In this document: positions 16,032 through 25,410 of the stretch, piece by piece
How positions within the stretch are numbered: the first letter of the stretch is position 1
Layout of the letters: every line of letters begins with the position of its first letter
Source: Bacteroidaceae bacterium
GTDB taxonomy: Bacteria; Bacteroidota; Bacteroidia; Bacteroidales; Bacteroidaceae
DNA length: 64,000 nt
Assembly (NCBI GenBank): GCA_017617315.1
Contig: JAFZWM010000008.1
Span: forward strand, 27,613-91,612
Direction of reading: 5' to 3'
Notes under the pieces: model-generated
The model's database searches: none
Seen by the model: the letters and a program-made list of their open reading frames with translations, nothing else
Told to the model about the DNA's origin: nothing
Program-made: the position numbers and the translations under genes

Positions 16032-18185
16032 TTATTCTTCCTCCTCTTTTGCGTGCTCGGCAATAAGCTGCTGCTGAATGTCGTTAGGAACGAGCTCGTA
16101 GCTTGCAAACTTCATGATGAAAGAGGCGCGGCCGCCGCTCAACGAACTGAGCGAAGTAGAGTAGGTTGACATCTCGTTCAACGGAACTTTTGCCTGAATC
16201 TTCTCGTATCCGTTCTCCGAACTCATGCCTATAATCATGCCGCGTCGTCCCTGAAGGTCGCTCATCACGTCGCCCATCTTGTCGGAAGGCACGAAGACTT
16301 CGACATCGTAGATAGGCTCAAGAATCTTTGGCCCGGCATTCTTGAACGCCTCGCTGAATGCCTGACGAGCCGCCAGCATGAACGAGAGTTCGTTACTGTC
16401 AACCGGGTGCATCTTGCCGTCGTAAACAACCACGCGCACGTTGCAGGCTGCCGAGCCTGTGAGAGGGCCTTGCTCCAGTCGGCTCATGATACCCTTCATG
16501 ATGGCAGGCATGAAGCGTGCGTCGATAGCACCGCCCACCACGCTGTTGATGAATACGAGCTTGCCGCCCCAGTCGAGGCTTACTTCCTCCTTGCCCTTCA
16601 TCGTTACGCGTATCTCCTGACCGTTGAAGTTGTATGAAACAGGGTCGGGCATTCCTTCGCTGTAAGGCTCTACAATGAGGTGAACCTCGCCAAACTGGCC
16701 TGCGCCGCCCGACTGTTTCTTGTGCCTGTAGTCGGCTCTTGCGGCCTTCGTGATAGTCTCTCTGTAAGGAATTCTCTGCTGATAGAATGTTACAGGAATC
16801 TTGTCGATGTTCTCGATGCGCCATTTAAGCGTGCGCAGATGGAACTCGCCCTGTCCGTGAACGAGAGTCTGACGCAGTTCCTTGCTCTGCTCAACCATCC
16901 ATGTAGGGTCTTCCTGCTGCATTCTGATGAGTGCAGCCATCATCTTTTCGGTATCGCCCTCGTTGGTTGCCTTGATGGCGCGTGTATATTTAGGGTTTGG
17001 ATACTTGATGAAGTTGAAGCGGTTGTCGCAGTCCTTGTCGTTAAGGGTGTTGCCCGTGCGCACATCCTTAAGTTTTACGCAACAGCCAATGTCGCCGGCA
17101 TGCAGTTCGGTTACTTTCTCGCGGTTTGCTCCCGAGCAGACGAAAATCTGCGCCAATCGTTCCTTGCTTCCGCGGTCGGCATTTGTCAAGTCCATACCTT
17201 CCTTCAGCACGCCGCTCATAACCTTGAAATACTGCACCTCGCCGATGTGAGGCTCTATTCCGGTCTTGAAGAAATATATTGATGTAGGAGCATCGTCGGT
17301 AAGCGGAACTTCAACGCCTCGTGTGTTGTGAACCGTAGGCATCTCGTCGACATGCGGAACAACGTTTCCGAGGAATTCCATCAGACGGCCTACTCCCATG
17401 TTCTTTCCTGCGCAAACGCAGAACACAGGGAAGATGCTGCGCGTAACCATGCCCTTGCGTATGCCCTCGCGCATCTCGTCTTCGGTAAGCTGTTCTGTCT
17501 CGAAGAACTTCTCCATCAGTCCTTCGTCGTTCTCGGCAGCAGCCTCTACGAGAGCCTTGTGCATCATCTGCGCCTTTTCCTGCTCTCCGGCCGGTATGTC
17601 CTCGATGGTAGGAGTGCCGCCGTCGGGGCCCCATGTCAGTTTCTTCATCAGAATAACGTCGATGAGCGAGTTGAAGTCGGGGCCTGTCTTTATAGGGTAT
17701 TGTACTGGTACGCACTTGCTGCCGTAGATTGTCTGCAATTCTTCCAGAATGGCATCGTAGTCGCACTTCTCGTCGTCGAGCTGATTGATGAGGAAGATTG
17801 CAGGCTTTGATAGTTTTTCAGTATATCTGAAATGATTCTGTGTTCCAACTTCGGCTCCGAAGCGTCCGTTGATAAGCATTACTACCGTGTCGGTAACGTT
17901 CATTGCGGTAAGTGCTGCGCCGACGAAGTCGTCAGATCCCGGACAGTCTATGATATTCAGTTTCTTGCCCTTCCACTCAACGTGGAAGACGGTGGAGAAA
18001 ACCGAGTACCCGTATTCCTGCTCAACCGGGAAATAGTCAGAAACGGTGTTCTGCTGAGTTATGCGACCGCGGCGCTTAATTTGTCCGCTTTCAAACAAGA
18101 GGGCTTCTGTAAGGGTAGTCTTACCCGAGCCGTCATTACCAAGCAACGCAATGTTCTTGATTTCTTTTGAACTATAGATTTGCAT
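16032..18185 (-). CDS. fusA2: EF-G2-like translation factor with degenerate GTPase site
   Basis: A 717-residue EF-G paralogue with all EF-G domains: G domain (1-270), domain II (about 300-390), and domains III-V (LVHGQGEFHLRTLKWR, YRETITKAARADYRHKKQSG, MHPVDSNELSFMLAARQAF). The P-loop GNDGSGKT (16-23) is present, but the Asp-Thr-Pro-Gly-His motif reads DCPGS (80-84), losing the catalytic His, switch I reads EQEYGYS instead of the usual Arg-Gly-Ile-Thr, and NKxD reads NQLD. This matches the Bacteroides EF-G2 reported to drive translocation without GTP hydrolysis during starvation and gut colonisation. Single gene with a TATATTTG promoter at 18267-18296. Confidence 0.88.
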   Translation of the reverse strand: MQIYSSKEIKNIALLGNDGSGKTTLTEALLFESGQIKRRGRITQQNTVSDYFPVEQEYGYSVFSTVFHVEWKGKKLNIIDCPGSDDFVGAALTAMNVTDTVVMLINGRFGAEVGTQNHFRYTEKLSKPAIFLINQLDDEKCDYDAILEELQTIYGSKCVPVQYPIKTGPDFNSLIDVILMKKLTWGPDGGTPTIEDIPAGEQEKAQMMHKALVEAAAENDEGLMEKFFETEQLTEDEMREGIRKGMVTRSIFPVFCVCAGKNMGVGRLMEFLGNVVPHVDEMPTVHNTRGVEVPLTDDAPTSIYFFKTGIEPHIGEVQYFKVMSGVLKEGMDLTNADRGSKERLAQIFVCSGANREKVTELHAGDIGCCVKLKDVRTGNTLNDKDCDNRFNFIKYPNPKYTRAIKATNEGDTEKMMAALIRMQQEDPTWMVEQSKELRQTLVHGQGEFHLRTLKWRIENIDKIPVTFYQQRIPYRETITKAARADYRHKKQSGGAGQFGEVHLIVEPYSEGMPDPVSYNFNGQEIRVTMKGKEEVSLDWGGKLVFINSVVGGAIDARFMPAIMKGIMSRLEQGPLTGSAACNVRVVVYDGKMHPVDSNELSFMLAARQAFSEAFKNAGPKILEPIYDVEVFVPSDKMGDVMSDLQGRRGMIIGMSSENGYEKIQAKVPLNEMSTYSTSLSSLSGGRASFIMKFASYELVPNDIQQQLIAEHAKEEEE

Positions 18186-18266
18186 AAGGTAAAGTTTTTG
18201 ATTAAAGGTTATGTTAATAAAATTATCATCTCATAGTTAGTCAGCATAGTGTAAATCAACTCTTCG

Positions 18267-18296
18267 CAAATATACGAATTTATTCAATAAAACAAA
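18267..18296 (-). promoter_or_regulatory. fusA2 promoter
   Basis: On the minus strand TTTG (18293-18296), 18 bp, TATATTTG (18267-18274). About 80-nt leader. Back to back with the hisS promoter. Confidence 0.6.
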
Positions 18297-18315
18297 TGTT
18301 TATGCTATTTTTTAT

Positions 18316-18323
18316 TAACTTTG
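18316..18323 (+). promoter_or_regulatory. hisS -7 box
   Basis: TAACTTTG, followed by CACAAAATTTTAAC, 24 bases before the hisS start. No clear -33 TTTG at the expected distance. Confidence 0.5.
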
Positions 18324-18347
18324 CACAAAATTTTAACAAACGAAATA

Positions 18348-19709
18348 ATGGCACAGAAACCAAGCATTCCTAAAGGCACGCGCGATTTCTCTCCGGTAGA
18401 GATGGCAAAGCGCAACTACATATTCAATACTATTCGCGAGGTCTATTCGCTTTACGGCTTTCAGCAGATTGAGACTCCGGCTATGGAGAATCTCTCAACA
18501 CTTATGGGAAAGTATGGCGAAGAGGGCGACAAACTGCTGTTCAAGATTCTAAACTCGGGCGATTTCCTGCACGGAATGACTGCCGACGAGGTGGCTAACA
18601 CAAGCACCCTGAAGCTTGCAGCCAAGTTCTGCGAGAAGGGATTGCGCTACGACCTTACTGTGCCTTTCGCACGCTATGTGGTGCAGCACCGCGACGAACT
18701 TACGTTGCCGTTCAAGCGCTATCAGGTGCAGCCAGTATGGCGCGCCGACCGTCCGCAGAAGGGACGCTACCGCGAGTTCTATCAGTTCGACGGCGACGTT
18801 GTTGGCTCTGACTCTCTGCTCAACGAGGTTGAACTCATGCAGATTGTTGATACCGTGTTCACCCGCCTTGGCGCAAGAGTGTGCATAAAGATTAACAACC
18901 GAAAGATTCTTACAGGCATTGCCGAGATGATTGGCGCAGCCGACAAGATTGTAGACATTACGGTTGCCATAGACAAACTCGACAAGATTGGTCTTGAGGC
19001 CGTTAATGCCGAGTTGGCAGAAGACGGAATAAGTGCTGAGGCTATCGAGAAGTTGCAGCCTATCATCAATCTGAGCGGCTCTAATGCCGAGAAACTTGCC
19101 ACAATGAAGCTGGTTCTTGCTGGCTCGGAGACAGGACTGAAGGGTATCGAAGAGTGCGAGTTCGTTCTGAACACTCTTGCTGGCTTCAACCTGAAGAACG
19201 AGGTGGAACTCGACCTTACTCTCGCTCGCGGTCTGAACTATTATACAGGCTGCATCTTCGAGGTTAAGGCTCTCGACGTGCAGATTGGCTCAATAACCGG
19301 AGGCGGCCGCTATGACAACCTTACAGGCATCTTCGGAATGCCGGGCATCAGCGGCGTGGGCATCAGCTTCGGTGTTGACCGTATATTCGATGTGCTGAAC
19401 CAACTGGAACTCTATCCAAAGGAGGCTGTAAACAGCACAAAGGTTCTGTTTGTAAACTTTGGCGAGAAGGAGGCTGCATACTGTCTGCCAGTTCTTGCAA
19501 AGCTTCGCGCCGCAGGCGTTTCGAGCGAGATTTTCCCAGATTCAGCCAAGATGAAGAAACAGATGAGCTATGCCAACGCAAAGGGCATTGCCTATGTTGT
19601 TCTGGTGGGCGAGAATGAGATGAACGAGAACAAACTCACTCTGAAGAACATGGAGAGCGGCGAGCAGAAACTTGTTTCGGCTGAGGAACTCCTCGAAATT
19701 GTAAAGTAA
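18348..19709 (+). CDS. hisS: Histidyl-tRNA synthetase
   Basis: A 453-residue class II aminoacyl-tRNA synthetase. [19 protein letters not shown] opens the catalytic domain; motif 2 is in [20 protein letters not shown]; the histidine-specific loop is [15 protein letters not shown]; motif 3 is [14 protein letters not shown]; the C-terminal 100 residues are the anticodon-binding domain. The ATG at 18348 is preferred to one at 18321, which lies within the -7 box. Monocistronic, with a strong terminator behind. Confidence 0.97.
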   Translation: MAQKPSIPKGTRDFSPVEMAKRNYIFNTIREVYSLYGFQQIETPAMENLSTLMGKYGEEGDKLLFKILNSGDFLHGMTADEVANTSTLKLAAKFCEKGLRYDLTVPFARYVVQHRDELTLPFKRYQVQPVWRADRPQKGRYREFYQFDGDVVGSDSLLNEVELMQIVDTVFTRLGARVCIKINNRKILTGIAEMIGAADKIVDITVAIDKLDKIGLEAVNAELAEDGISAEAIEKLQPIINLSGSNAEKLATMKLVLAGSETGLKGIEECEFVLNTLAGFNLKNEVELDLTLARGLNYYTGCIFEVKALDVQIGSITGGGRYDNLTGIFGMPGISGVGISFGVDRIFDVLNQLELYPKEAVNSTKVLFVNFGEKEAAYCLPVLAKLRAAGVSSEIFPDSAKMKKQMSYANAKGIAYVVLVGENEMNENKLTLKNMESGEQKLVSAEELLEIVK

Positions 19710-19730
19710 AAGTTCTTTATTGAGATAAAA

Positions 19731-19775
19731 GCAAAAGAGTGTGGATTCCAGACGGTCTCCACACTCTTTTTTTGC
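19731..19775 (+). terminator. hisS terminator
   Basis: GCAAAAGAGTGTGGA (19731-19745) pairs with TCCACACTCTTTTTTTGC (19758-19775), 12-nt loop. Confidence 0.9.
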
Positions 19776-19846
19776 GTAGTTAAGCTATTATACATCTATG
19801 TATGCAATTCTGGCGGAATGCCGAACTGCAAAGGCTTTGCCGATGG

Positions 19847-20875
19847 TTACATCATGTTCTTCTTGAACCAGATGGCATAAACCGCATCGCAGAACGAATA
19901 GCGGTCGTCTGACTTCTCGATATAGCCGCGTTCAACCATTGCGCGCTTGTTTCGCGTTATGGTTTGGGCGTTTCCTAAGTTGTATTGTTCAACGATTTTT
20001 GCGGCGTTAAACTGATGCTCGCCGTGCATTACCGCCTTAAGCATTGCAACCTGAGCCGAGGTAAGAGTTTCGGTAAGGTTGTAGAATGTTGGCGCGTTGG
20101 TATCTACAAGTTGTTGGATTGACTGTTCTATGGTAAGGTCTTCGACGTTCATGGTTGTCGATGTCCACACGAAGAAGCACAGTTGCTGCACATAGTACGA
20201 GTTACATTCGGTAGTGTTGCAGATAAGTTCGGCTTGTTGTTCGGTAATGTATTTTCCGCTTTTCTTAAAGTGGCTTGTAATGTATTTTATCCATTCCGCT
20301 TTGTCTATTCGTGGCATTTTTATCAGTTGTCCGAATTTGTAAAGCCCTTTCTTGTAAGTGTCGAATGTTTGTGTCATCAGAACATTGTCGTTTCCGCTGA
20401 TGCAGAAAACCGTATTTTTTTGTTCTTTTTGTGCTGCGTGCAGAGCCTTCTCCAGCTTGTCGTAGTTCTGAATGTAGGTGAGTTGCTGAAACTCTTTGAT
20501 GCAGATTATCAGTCTTAGGTTTTTCGCGGCGGCTTTTTCTTCTATTGTCCTGAAGATGTCCTCGCGCGTGCATTGCGGCGGCGCGTCGTCTGCGTCGGGC
20601 AGGATTTTCCTGATTGTTTCCTGAAGCCTGATGTAGAAGTTTTCTTCGGTCTTAATTCCGAAGGCATCGACAAAACAGATTTTTGTGTCGTTGTTTTCTT
20701 TCGCAATCTCCTCCGCCACGCTCTTGATGAGCGATGTCTTTCCCCATCCTCTGGGCGACATTAGGACTACGTTTTTGCCATTGCAGAGTAAGTCTTTGAG
20801 TTGCGCAATATCAGAAGTGCGATCTATGAATCTGTGGTGGTTTGCTGTCGTGCCGTACTGAAATGGGCATACCAT
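19847..20875 (-). CDS. AAA ATPase with C-terminal winged helix
   Basis: A 342-residue ATPase. Walker A is SPRGWGKTSL (about 41-50), Walker B-like region RLIICIKEFQQLTY, sensor-like VFCISGNDNVLMT. The C-terminal part (VAMLKAVMHGEHQFNAAKIVEQ, TITRNKRAMVERGYIEKSDD) looks like a winged helix ending in YAIWFKKNMM. Such stand-alone archaeal-type ATPases are common in Bacteroidales; their function is unknown. The start follows a 60-bp region with TATATTTG at 20905-20912. No partner gene is linked. Confidence 0.75.
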   Translation of the reverse strand: MVCPFQYGTTANHHRFIDRTSDIAQLKDLLCNGKNVVLMSPRGWGKTSLIKSVAEEIAKENNDTKICFVDAFGIKTEENFYIRLQETIRKILPDADDAPPQCTREDIFRTIEEKAAAKNLRLIICIKEFQQLTYIQNYDKLEKALHAAQKEQKNTVFCISGNDNVLMTQTFDTYKKGLYKFGQLIKMPRIDKAEWIKYITSHFKKSGKYITEQQAELICNTTECNSYYVQQLCFFVWTSTTMNVEDLTIEQSIQQLVDTNAPTFYNLTETLTSAQVAMLKAVMHGEHQFNAAKIVEQYNLGNAQTITRNKRAMVERGYIEKSDDRYSFCDAVYAIWFKKNMM

Positions 20876-20904
20876 AAGTAATTGAATTTAAATAGTTAGT
20901 GCTG

Positions 20905-20912
20905 CAAATATA
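20905..20912 (-). promoter_or_regulatory. -7 box of the AAA ATPase gene
   Basis: CAAATATA on +, TATATTTG on -, 30 bases before the start at 20875. The surrounding 20876-21020 is AT-rich; no clear -33. Confidence 0.45.
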
Positions 20913-21023
20913 GTAATTTTGTAATATAAAATACTATTTTGTATAATGTAGCTTTGCCACTTGTGTTGAAGAACATAAAACTGCATTGTTTTTCGGGCGG
21001 GAAAAACGAATGTGGTGGAAAAT

Positions 21024-21058
21024 GAAAAGAGACGACTGTAGCCGATACAGCCGTCTCT
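21024..21058 (-). terminator. Terminator of the ZinT-like gene
   Basis: AGAGACG (21028-21034) pairs with CGTCTCT (21052-21058) with an inner CTGTA/TACAG pair; T-rich tail on the minus strand. Confidence 0.7.
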
Positions 21059-21093
21059 GCTAATGAAGCTTATGTATAGAGAGTTAGGCTATT

Positions 21094-21813
21094 TTATTCT
21101 TCTCCTCCGCTCAGGTTTTCTGAAACAAACAGTTTTATGGCGTTTTCGCACTCCGTGCCGTTGCCCTCTCTTACGCCGGCGCACATCCAATATCCGTAGT
21201 TGCCTTTGTAGAACTCAAGAAGGGCCGAAGGGTCGCTTCCGTATCGGAATTCGGTGTGGTATGTCTTTGTCGGAGTGTCGGGCATAAAGAAGAAGTATTT
21301 GAACTCGTCGTTATTGTCGTCGGTTGTCTGATACTTTACGAAGCCCATGGTTTCGTCGGTGCCGATGTACTTGTAGTTATGAGAGAAAACGGTCTTGCCG
21401 TTGCTGTCGAGGCCTTTAATGTTGCTGCCGTTGATAACCATCTTCTTTATTCCGTTGGAAAAATGGCAGTCGAACTGGAATGTCTCGGGTTTTCCTGTGT
21501 TTTCGTATTCTCCGTAGAGCTTTATGGCTTCTGCTCCGTGAATGTTGCCAGCCATGCAGCCCTTCAGCATCTGTACCATCTCGGCTGCCTTTTCGTTGCC
21601 AACGCACTTGGCTGCTTCTGACAGCCACAAGCCATCGTACTTGCTGTTTGTTGCGCTCTCGCTTTCGAAGAACTCAACATAAGTGCCGTCGAGCTCGTGA
21701 TTGCTGAGGATTGTAGAAACTTCATTGTCGTCGTTGCTGCTGCAACTTGTCATTGTGCAGCCTGCGCAAATTGCAACGGCTGCAAATACTGAAAACAGAA
21801 AGGCTTTTTTCAT
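21094..21813 (-). CDS. Lipoprotein resembling ZinT/YodA metal-binding lipocalin
   Basis: 239 residues from ATG 21813, which has a clear AGGAG 9 bases upstream (rare in this window). Signal and cysteine-rich start: MKKAFLFSVFAAVAICAGCTMTSCSS. The body follows the ZinT pattern: N-terminal LDGTYVEFF.., central KMVINGSNIKGL..HNYKYIG, then DEFKYFFFMPDTPTKTYHTE and GSDPSALLEFYKGNYGYW, like the ZinT C-terminal YVQFSDH..HFHIF..SQQALLEE..WPTYYP block. Fewer conserved His than ZinT, so metal and affinity are open. Preceded by the shared palindromic promoter. Likely envelope metal binding; moderate confidence. Confidence 0.55.
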   Translation of the reverse strand: MKKAFLFSVFAAVAICAGCTMTSCSSNDDNEVSTILSNHELDGTYVEFFESESATNSKYDGLWLSEAAKCVGNEKAAEMVQMLKGCMAGNIHGAEAIKLYGEYENTGKPETFQFDCHFSNGIKKMVINGSNIKGLDSNGKTVFSHNYKYIGTDETMGFVKYQTTDDNNDEFKYFFFMPDTPTKTYHTEFRYGSDPSALLEFYKGNYGYWMCAGVREGNGTECENAIKLFVSENLSGGEE

Positions 21814-21882
21814 CTTTTTACTCCTTTTCAATAGAATTAATAATAAAGTTTTTTGATGTTGTAATCTTGTTTTTTCGTGTTG

Positions 21883-21961
21883 CAAAATTATATTGTTTGC
21901 GTGGGCTTTTCAATCACTAAAATTAGTGAAAACTTCAGTTCTGTAATCATTATTGGGGATT
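21883..21961 (-). promoter_or_regulatory. Shared regulon promoter, site A
   Basis: On the minus strand: -7 TAATTTTG (21883-21890), 20 bp, -33 TTG (21911-21913), directly upstream the perfect palindrome TCACTAAAATTAGTGA (21914-21929), and further up TAATCATTATT-GGGGATT (21944-21961, + strand reading). Same geometry at 31745 and 36426. The palindrome abuts the -33 box, an activator-like position. Confidence 0.65.
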
Positions 21962-21983
21962 TGGCATCATAAACAGAAATGAT

Positions 21984-22018
21984 AATCCCGACCGTGCAAT
22001 CGCTGCAGAGCCGGGATT
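21984..22018 (-). terminator. Hairpin ending the RND-ABC-ZIP operon
   Basis: AATCCCG (21984-21990) / CGGGATT (22012-22018) downstream of the methyltransferase stop; weak U-tract (ATCATTT) on the minus strand. Confidence 0.45.
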
Positions 22019-22068
22019 GGAAAAAGAATATAATCTTCTACTTGTATAAATATGATGAATTGTGATTT

Positions 22069-22662
22069 TTATGCTCTTTTACATTCGGTGTAAAGCAAGT
22101 CTATCCGGCCTTTCAGAATTTCCGATTTCTCTATTTTCCAGCCGTTAGACTGAAGGAATGACGAGAATTGTCCGGCCGTCCATTCGTGGGCGAATTTTAT
22201 GCCGATGAGGGTCAGAAACCTCTGCCACAGATTTTTCCGTCCGTTAAAGATGAAGTTCGGGGCTATGAGTGTGCCGCCAGATTTCAGAACGCGCTCCGTC
22301 TCAGCCAATGCCTTCTCGGGATTCGGCATTACATGAAGCGCGTTTGCAATTATCACGACATCGAACGAATGATCCTTAAAACGCAGGTCGGTGGCATCTG
22401 CCACTTCAAAATACACATTGCGTGGAACATCGCCTTTCATTGCCGTTGCAATCATATTCTGCGAAAAGTCGGTGGCAACCACGTTCTTGGCAGATGCCGC
22501 AATGTGCTTGGCAATCATTCCCGGACCAGTGGCGAGTTCGAGAACCTCTTTTCCGGCAGCGACCTGCGAAATGCGGCTGTACATATAGTCGTAAATGCTT
22601 TTCTGCGAACGCATTGAACGCTCGTAAACGGGAGCGAAAATATCCCAGACGGTTGTTTTCAT
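22069..22662 (-). CDS. SAM-dependent class I methyltransferase
   Basis: 197 residues from ATG 22662. Methyltransferase motif I is VLELATGPGMIAKHIA, then VVATDFSQNMI (motif II), FDVVIIANALHVMPNPEKAL and a C-terminal substrate region. UbiE/Methyltransf_11 type; substrate unknown. It is the last gene of the minus-strand operon, 28 bases after the ZIP gene. An ATG at 22707 would add 15 residues overlapping the ZIP end and is less likely. In this setting it could modify a metallophore-like molecule, but nothing in the sequence shows that. Confidence 0.8.
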   Translation of the reverse strand: MKTTVWDIFAPVYERSMRSQKSIYDYMYSRISQVAAGKEVLELATGPGMIAKHIAASAKNVVATDFSQNMIATAMKGDVPRNVYFEVADATDLRFKDHSFDVVIIANALHVMPNPEKALAETERVLKSGGTLIAPNFIFNGRKNLWQRFLTLIGIKFAHEWTAGQFSSFLQSNGWKIEKSEILKGRIDLLYTECKRA

Positions 22663-22690
22663 ATCAGTTTGTTTTTTAATTAAAGGCTTT

Positions 22691-23443
22691 CTATCCCATA
22701 ACAACATCGAGTACCATCATCAGGGCAAAGCCGATGGCAAAACCGATTGTCGCGATGTTAGAGTGCTTGCCCTGCGATGCCTCGGGAATCAGCTCCTCGA
22801 TAACGACATAGAGCATCGCTCCGGCGGCAAACGGCAGAAGATAGGGCATAGTGGCGGTTGCCTCGGATGCAAGAAGGAGAACCAGAATGCTGCCTATTGG
22901 CTCTACAATGCCGCTCAGACTGCCCACGACGAAGGCTTTCAGACGGCTGTTTCCGGCGCTGCGCAGAGGCATCGAGATGATTGCTCCCTCGGGAATGTTC
23001 TGTATGGCGATGCCGAGCGAGAGAGCCAGCGCGCCCGATAGACTGATGTTGGCGGTTGTTGCGCCGGCAATAGCCACGCCCACGGCCATTCCCTCGGGAA
23101 AGTTGTGGATTGTAACCGCCAGAGCCAGCATTGTTGTGCGCGACAGTCGGCTTTTAGGGCCTTCTTGTCCGATTTTCGGGTGCATGTGCGGCGTTATGTT
23201 GTCGATAAGCAGCAGAAAGGCAAATCCGCCAAGCAGTCCGGCGGCAACCTGCCATACGTTTCCCATTCCGAGAGCCGGAAGCAGCAGCGACCAGACCGAA
23301 GCCGCCACCATAACTCCCGAAGCAAAGCCGAGCTGAATCTTCTGGAACAACTCGGGCATCTCGTCCTTCATCAGAAATACGAATGCCGAGCCGAAGATTG
23401 TTCCGGCAAACGGAATCAGCAATGTTGTTAAAACTATGCTCAT
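22691..23443 (-). CDS. ZIP family divalent metal transporter
   Basis: A 250-residue inner-membrane transporter with about eight TM helices. The ZIP signature is in helices IV and V: TIHNFPEGMAVGVAIA and IAIQNIPEGAIISMPL; a third metal motif VIEELIPEA follows. ZupT-like proteins import Zn, Fe, Mn or Cd; a His-containing loop (ITPHMHPKIG) precedes helix IV. Begins 41 bases after ABC half-transporter 2 and so belongs to the same operon. Metal specificity cannot be read from sequence. Confidence 0.9.
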   Translation of the reverse strand: MSIVLTTLLIPFAGTIFGSAFVFLMKDEMPELFQKIQLGFASGVMVAASVWSLLLPALGMGNVWQVAAGLLGGFAFLLLIDNITPHMHPKIGQEGPKSRLSRTTMLALAVTIHNFPEGMAVGVAIAGATTANISLSGALALSLGIAIQNIPEGAIISMPLRSAGNSRLKAFVVGSLSGIVEPIGSILVLLLASEATATMPYLLPFAAGAMLYVVIEELIPEASQGKHSNIATIGFAIGFALMMVLDVVMG

Positions 23444-23484
23444 GTTGATGATTTATCTTGTTTTACGGCACAAAAGTACGGATT

Positions 23485-25185
23485 TTATCCTGCAAGCGAA
23501 TTGCAAATGTTGCTTGCTGATGGTTTGCCGAAAAACTCTTCGCTATCCGAAACGGTTGCCTTGCCGTCCTTTATCGTTACAATCTTGTTTGCACCTGCAA
23601 TTGTCCTCAGCCTGTGGGCGATTACAAGCACGGTTTTGCCTTTGATGAGTTTAGAGATTGACTGTTGGATAAGTGTCTCGTTTTCAACGTCCAAGGATGC
23701 TGACGCCTCGTCAAGGAGGATGATCGGGGCGTTTTTCAGGAAGGCGCGCGCAATCGAAATCCGCTGACGCTCGCCGCCCGAAAGTTTCTTGCCGTTTTCG
23801 CCGATGACAGTCTGCCATTTGTCGGGCAGATTTTCGATAAATTCGGTGCAGTTTGCAAGCGCGGCGGCAGCTTTCACCTCGTCGTCGGTGGCGTTTTTGT
23901 TGCCGATGCGGATGTTTTCCATTACGGTGTTGTTGAATAATGTAACATCTTGGAAAACAATCGAATAAAGGCTCATTAAAGTTTCGGGGTCAATTTTTGA
24001 AATGTCCTGACCGCCGACGGTGATTTTGCCCGAATCCACGTCCCAAAACCTCGCCGCAAGCCTCGAAACCGTGGTTTTGCCGCTGCCCGAAGGTCCAATC
24101 AGAGCCGTAACTTCGCCTTGTTTTGCCACGAAACTTACGCCGTCAAGTATCTGTTTGCCGTCCTGATATGAAAACTTAACATCTTGAAATTCAATATCTC
24201 CGCCATTCACTTTGAGTTCCTCGCCGCCTTCGAGTTCCTTGTGTTGGAGGATTTCGTTGAGGCGTTCGCAATTGACGTTGAGGGCGATTATCGCCGCAAA
24301 ATGTTCGAGCGAAGTCAGTAGCGGGTCGTACAACCTCGATGCAATTATCAAAAACAAGAAAAATGTCAGCAAGTCGATACCGCCTGATTTTAAGAGCATT
24401 GCGCCGACAAGTGCCGTGGTCGCGATGCCAAATTTCAGGAGCATTTCGGCGTTGCAGACAAAAAGTCCCGTGCCGAGTTCGCTCCAAAGCATACGTTTCT
24501 CCACGCTGTGGATTTTGGTCTTAACATCCTGATAATAACTCTCTTGCGCGTTGTTTTGTCGCAAATCCCTGACGGATTCAAGACATTCCTGAATTTTTTC
24601 GGTCATTTCGATGGCGGCTGCGCTCTTTTTCTTGCCGAGGCGGTACTGCACTTTGCGCGAAAACGCCACGATTATCAGACTCAGCGGCAACACCCAAACC
24701 GCCGCCAAAGCCATCTTCCAATTGATGAAAAACAGACACGCCGCCAATATGCAAGTGCTTGTAATTGAGCCTATAAACTGCGGTATGAAATGCGACGATG
24801 CCTGTTCTATCTGCGCCGCGTCGTCCATCAACGCCGAGGTGAGGTCTGCGCTGTCTTTTTTGGCAAAAAACGACAGCGGGAGTTTCCTGAGTTTTTCGGC
24901 GAGGGTGATGCGGCGCACTCCGCTTTCCTTGTACGTCGAGAAAAAACTCGTGTTGTACTGCACCAACGCCGTCAGAGCCATCAATGCCGTCCAAATGCAA
25001 ATGCCTGTTACATAGAAACTTTCCTTGCCGTCGAGTCCTTCCCCGAAAATGTCTTTTATCAGGAAATACAACAATACAACGGGCGAAAACAGCACCAAAT
25101 TGTAAAATACATTTGCAATTGATGCAATTATCATTGACCTTGCGCCTTCGTCCGACAGCGCGTATTTCTGTTTCAGATTTTTCAT
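23485..25185 (-). CDS. ABC half-transporter 2 (permease-ATPase fusion)
   Basis: 566 residues: six-TM permease (about 1-310) and ATPase with Walker A GPSGSGKTT, signature LSGGERQRISIAR, Walker B IILLDEASASLD and switch His in IAHRLRT. It pairs with the half-transporter at 25411-27195. Such heterodimers of the YbtPQ/IrtAB type have an exporter fold but import metal-siderophores; others are exporters. Context (ZIP, TonB receptor, RND genes) favours a metal-related role. Separated from its partner by a 193-bp palindromic insertion-like element. Confidence 0.85.
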   Translation of the reverse strand: MKNLKQKYALSDEGARSMIIASIANVFYNLVLFSPVVLLYFLIKDIFGEGLDGKESFYVTGICIWTALMALTALVQYNTSFFSTYKESGVRRITLAEKLRKLPLSFFAKKDSADLTSALMDDAAQIEQASSHFIPQFIGSITSTCILAACLFFINWKMALAAVWVLPLSLIIVAFSRKVQYRLGKKKSAAAIEMTEKIQECLESVRDLRQNNAQESYYQDVKTKIHSVEKRMLWSELGTGLFVCNAEMLLKFGIATTALVGAMLLKSGGIDLLTFFLFLIIASRLYDPLLTSLEHFAAIIALNVNCERLNEILQHKELEGGEELKVNGGDIEFQDVKFSYQDGKQILDGVSFVAKQGEVTALIGPSGSGKTTVSRLAARFWDVDSGKITVGGQDISKIDPETLMSLYSIVFQDVTLFNNTVMENIRIGNKNATDDEVKAAAALANCTEFIENLPDKWQTVIGENGKKLSGGERQRISIARAFLKNAPIILLDEASASLDVENETLIQQSISKLIKGKTVLVIAHRLRTIAGANKIVTIKDGKATVSDSEEFFGKPSASNICNSLAG

Positions 25186-25205
25186 AATGTTACTTAATTT
25201 TTTAC

Positions 25206-25398
25206 AACGGAAAACTCTGAAATCACAGATTTCTAAATCACTGATAATTAATGATAAAACATTATCATTAATTTAACAGAAACCACGGAATTTGATTTCC
25301 ATATATTTAATGTCACAAGGTAGTTCCGTGTTTTCCATAATCAAAAAAAGTATTTTTTTGATTATATCTTTTTTTCTGTGATTTCTGTGTTTTCCGTT
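25206..25398. repeat. MITE-like palindromic element between ABC genes
   Basis: Terminal inverted repeats of 24 bp with two mismatches: 25206-25229 (AACGGAAAAC..AAATCACAGA) and 25375-25398 (TCTGTGATTT..GTTTTCCGTT). Inside are further palindromes: AATGATAA / TTATCATT, and TCAAAAAAAGTATTTTTTTGA. No ORF. It fills the 225-bp gap between two genes that should be adjacent. Confidence 0.65.
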
Positions 25399-25410
25399 GT
25401 TTAATAATTA

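Noticed and set aside
21944..21961. TAATCATTATT as a Fur box
   Set aside because: Only half of the Fur consensus is matched and the box is absent from the RND promoter copy; kept only as a weak hint.
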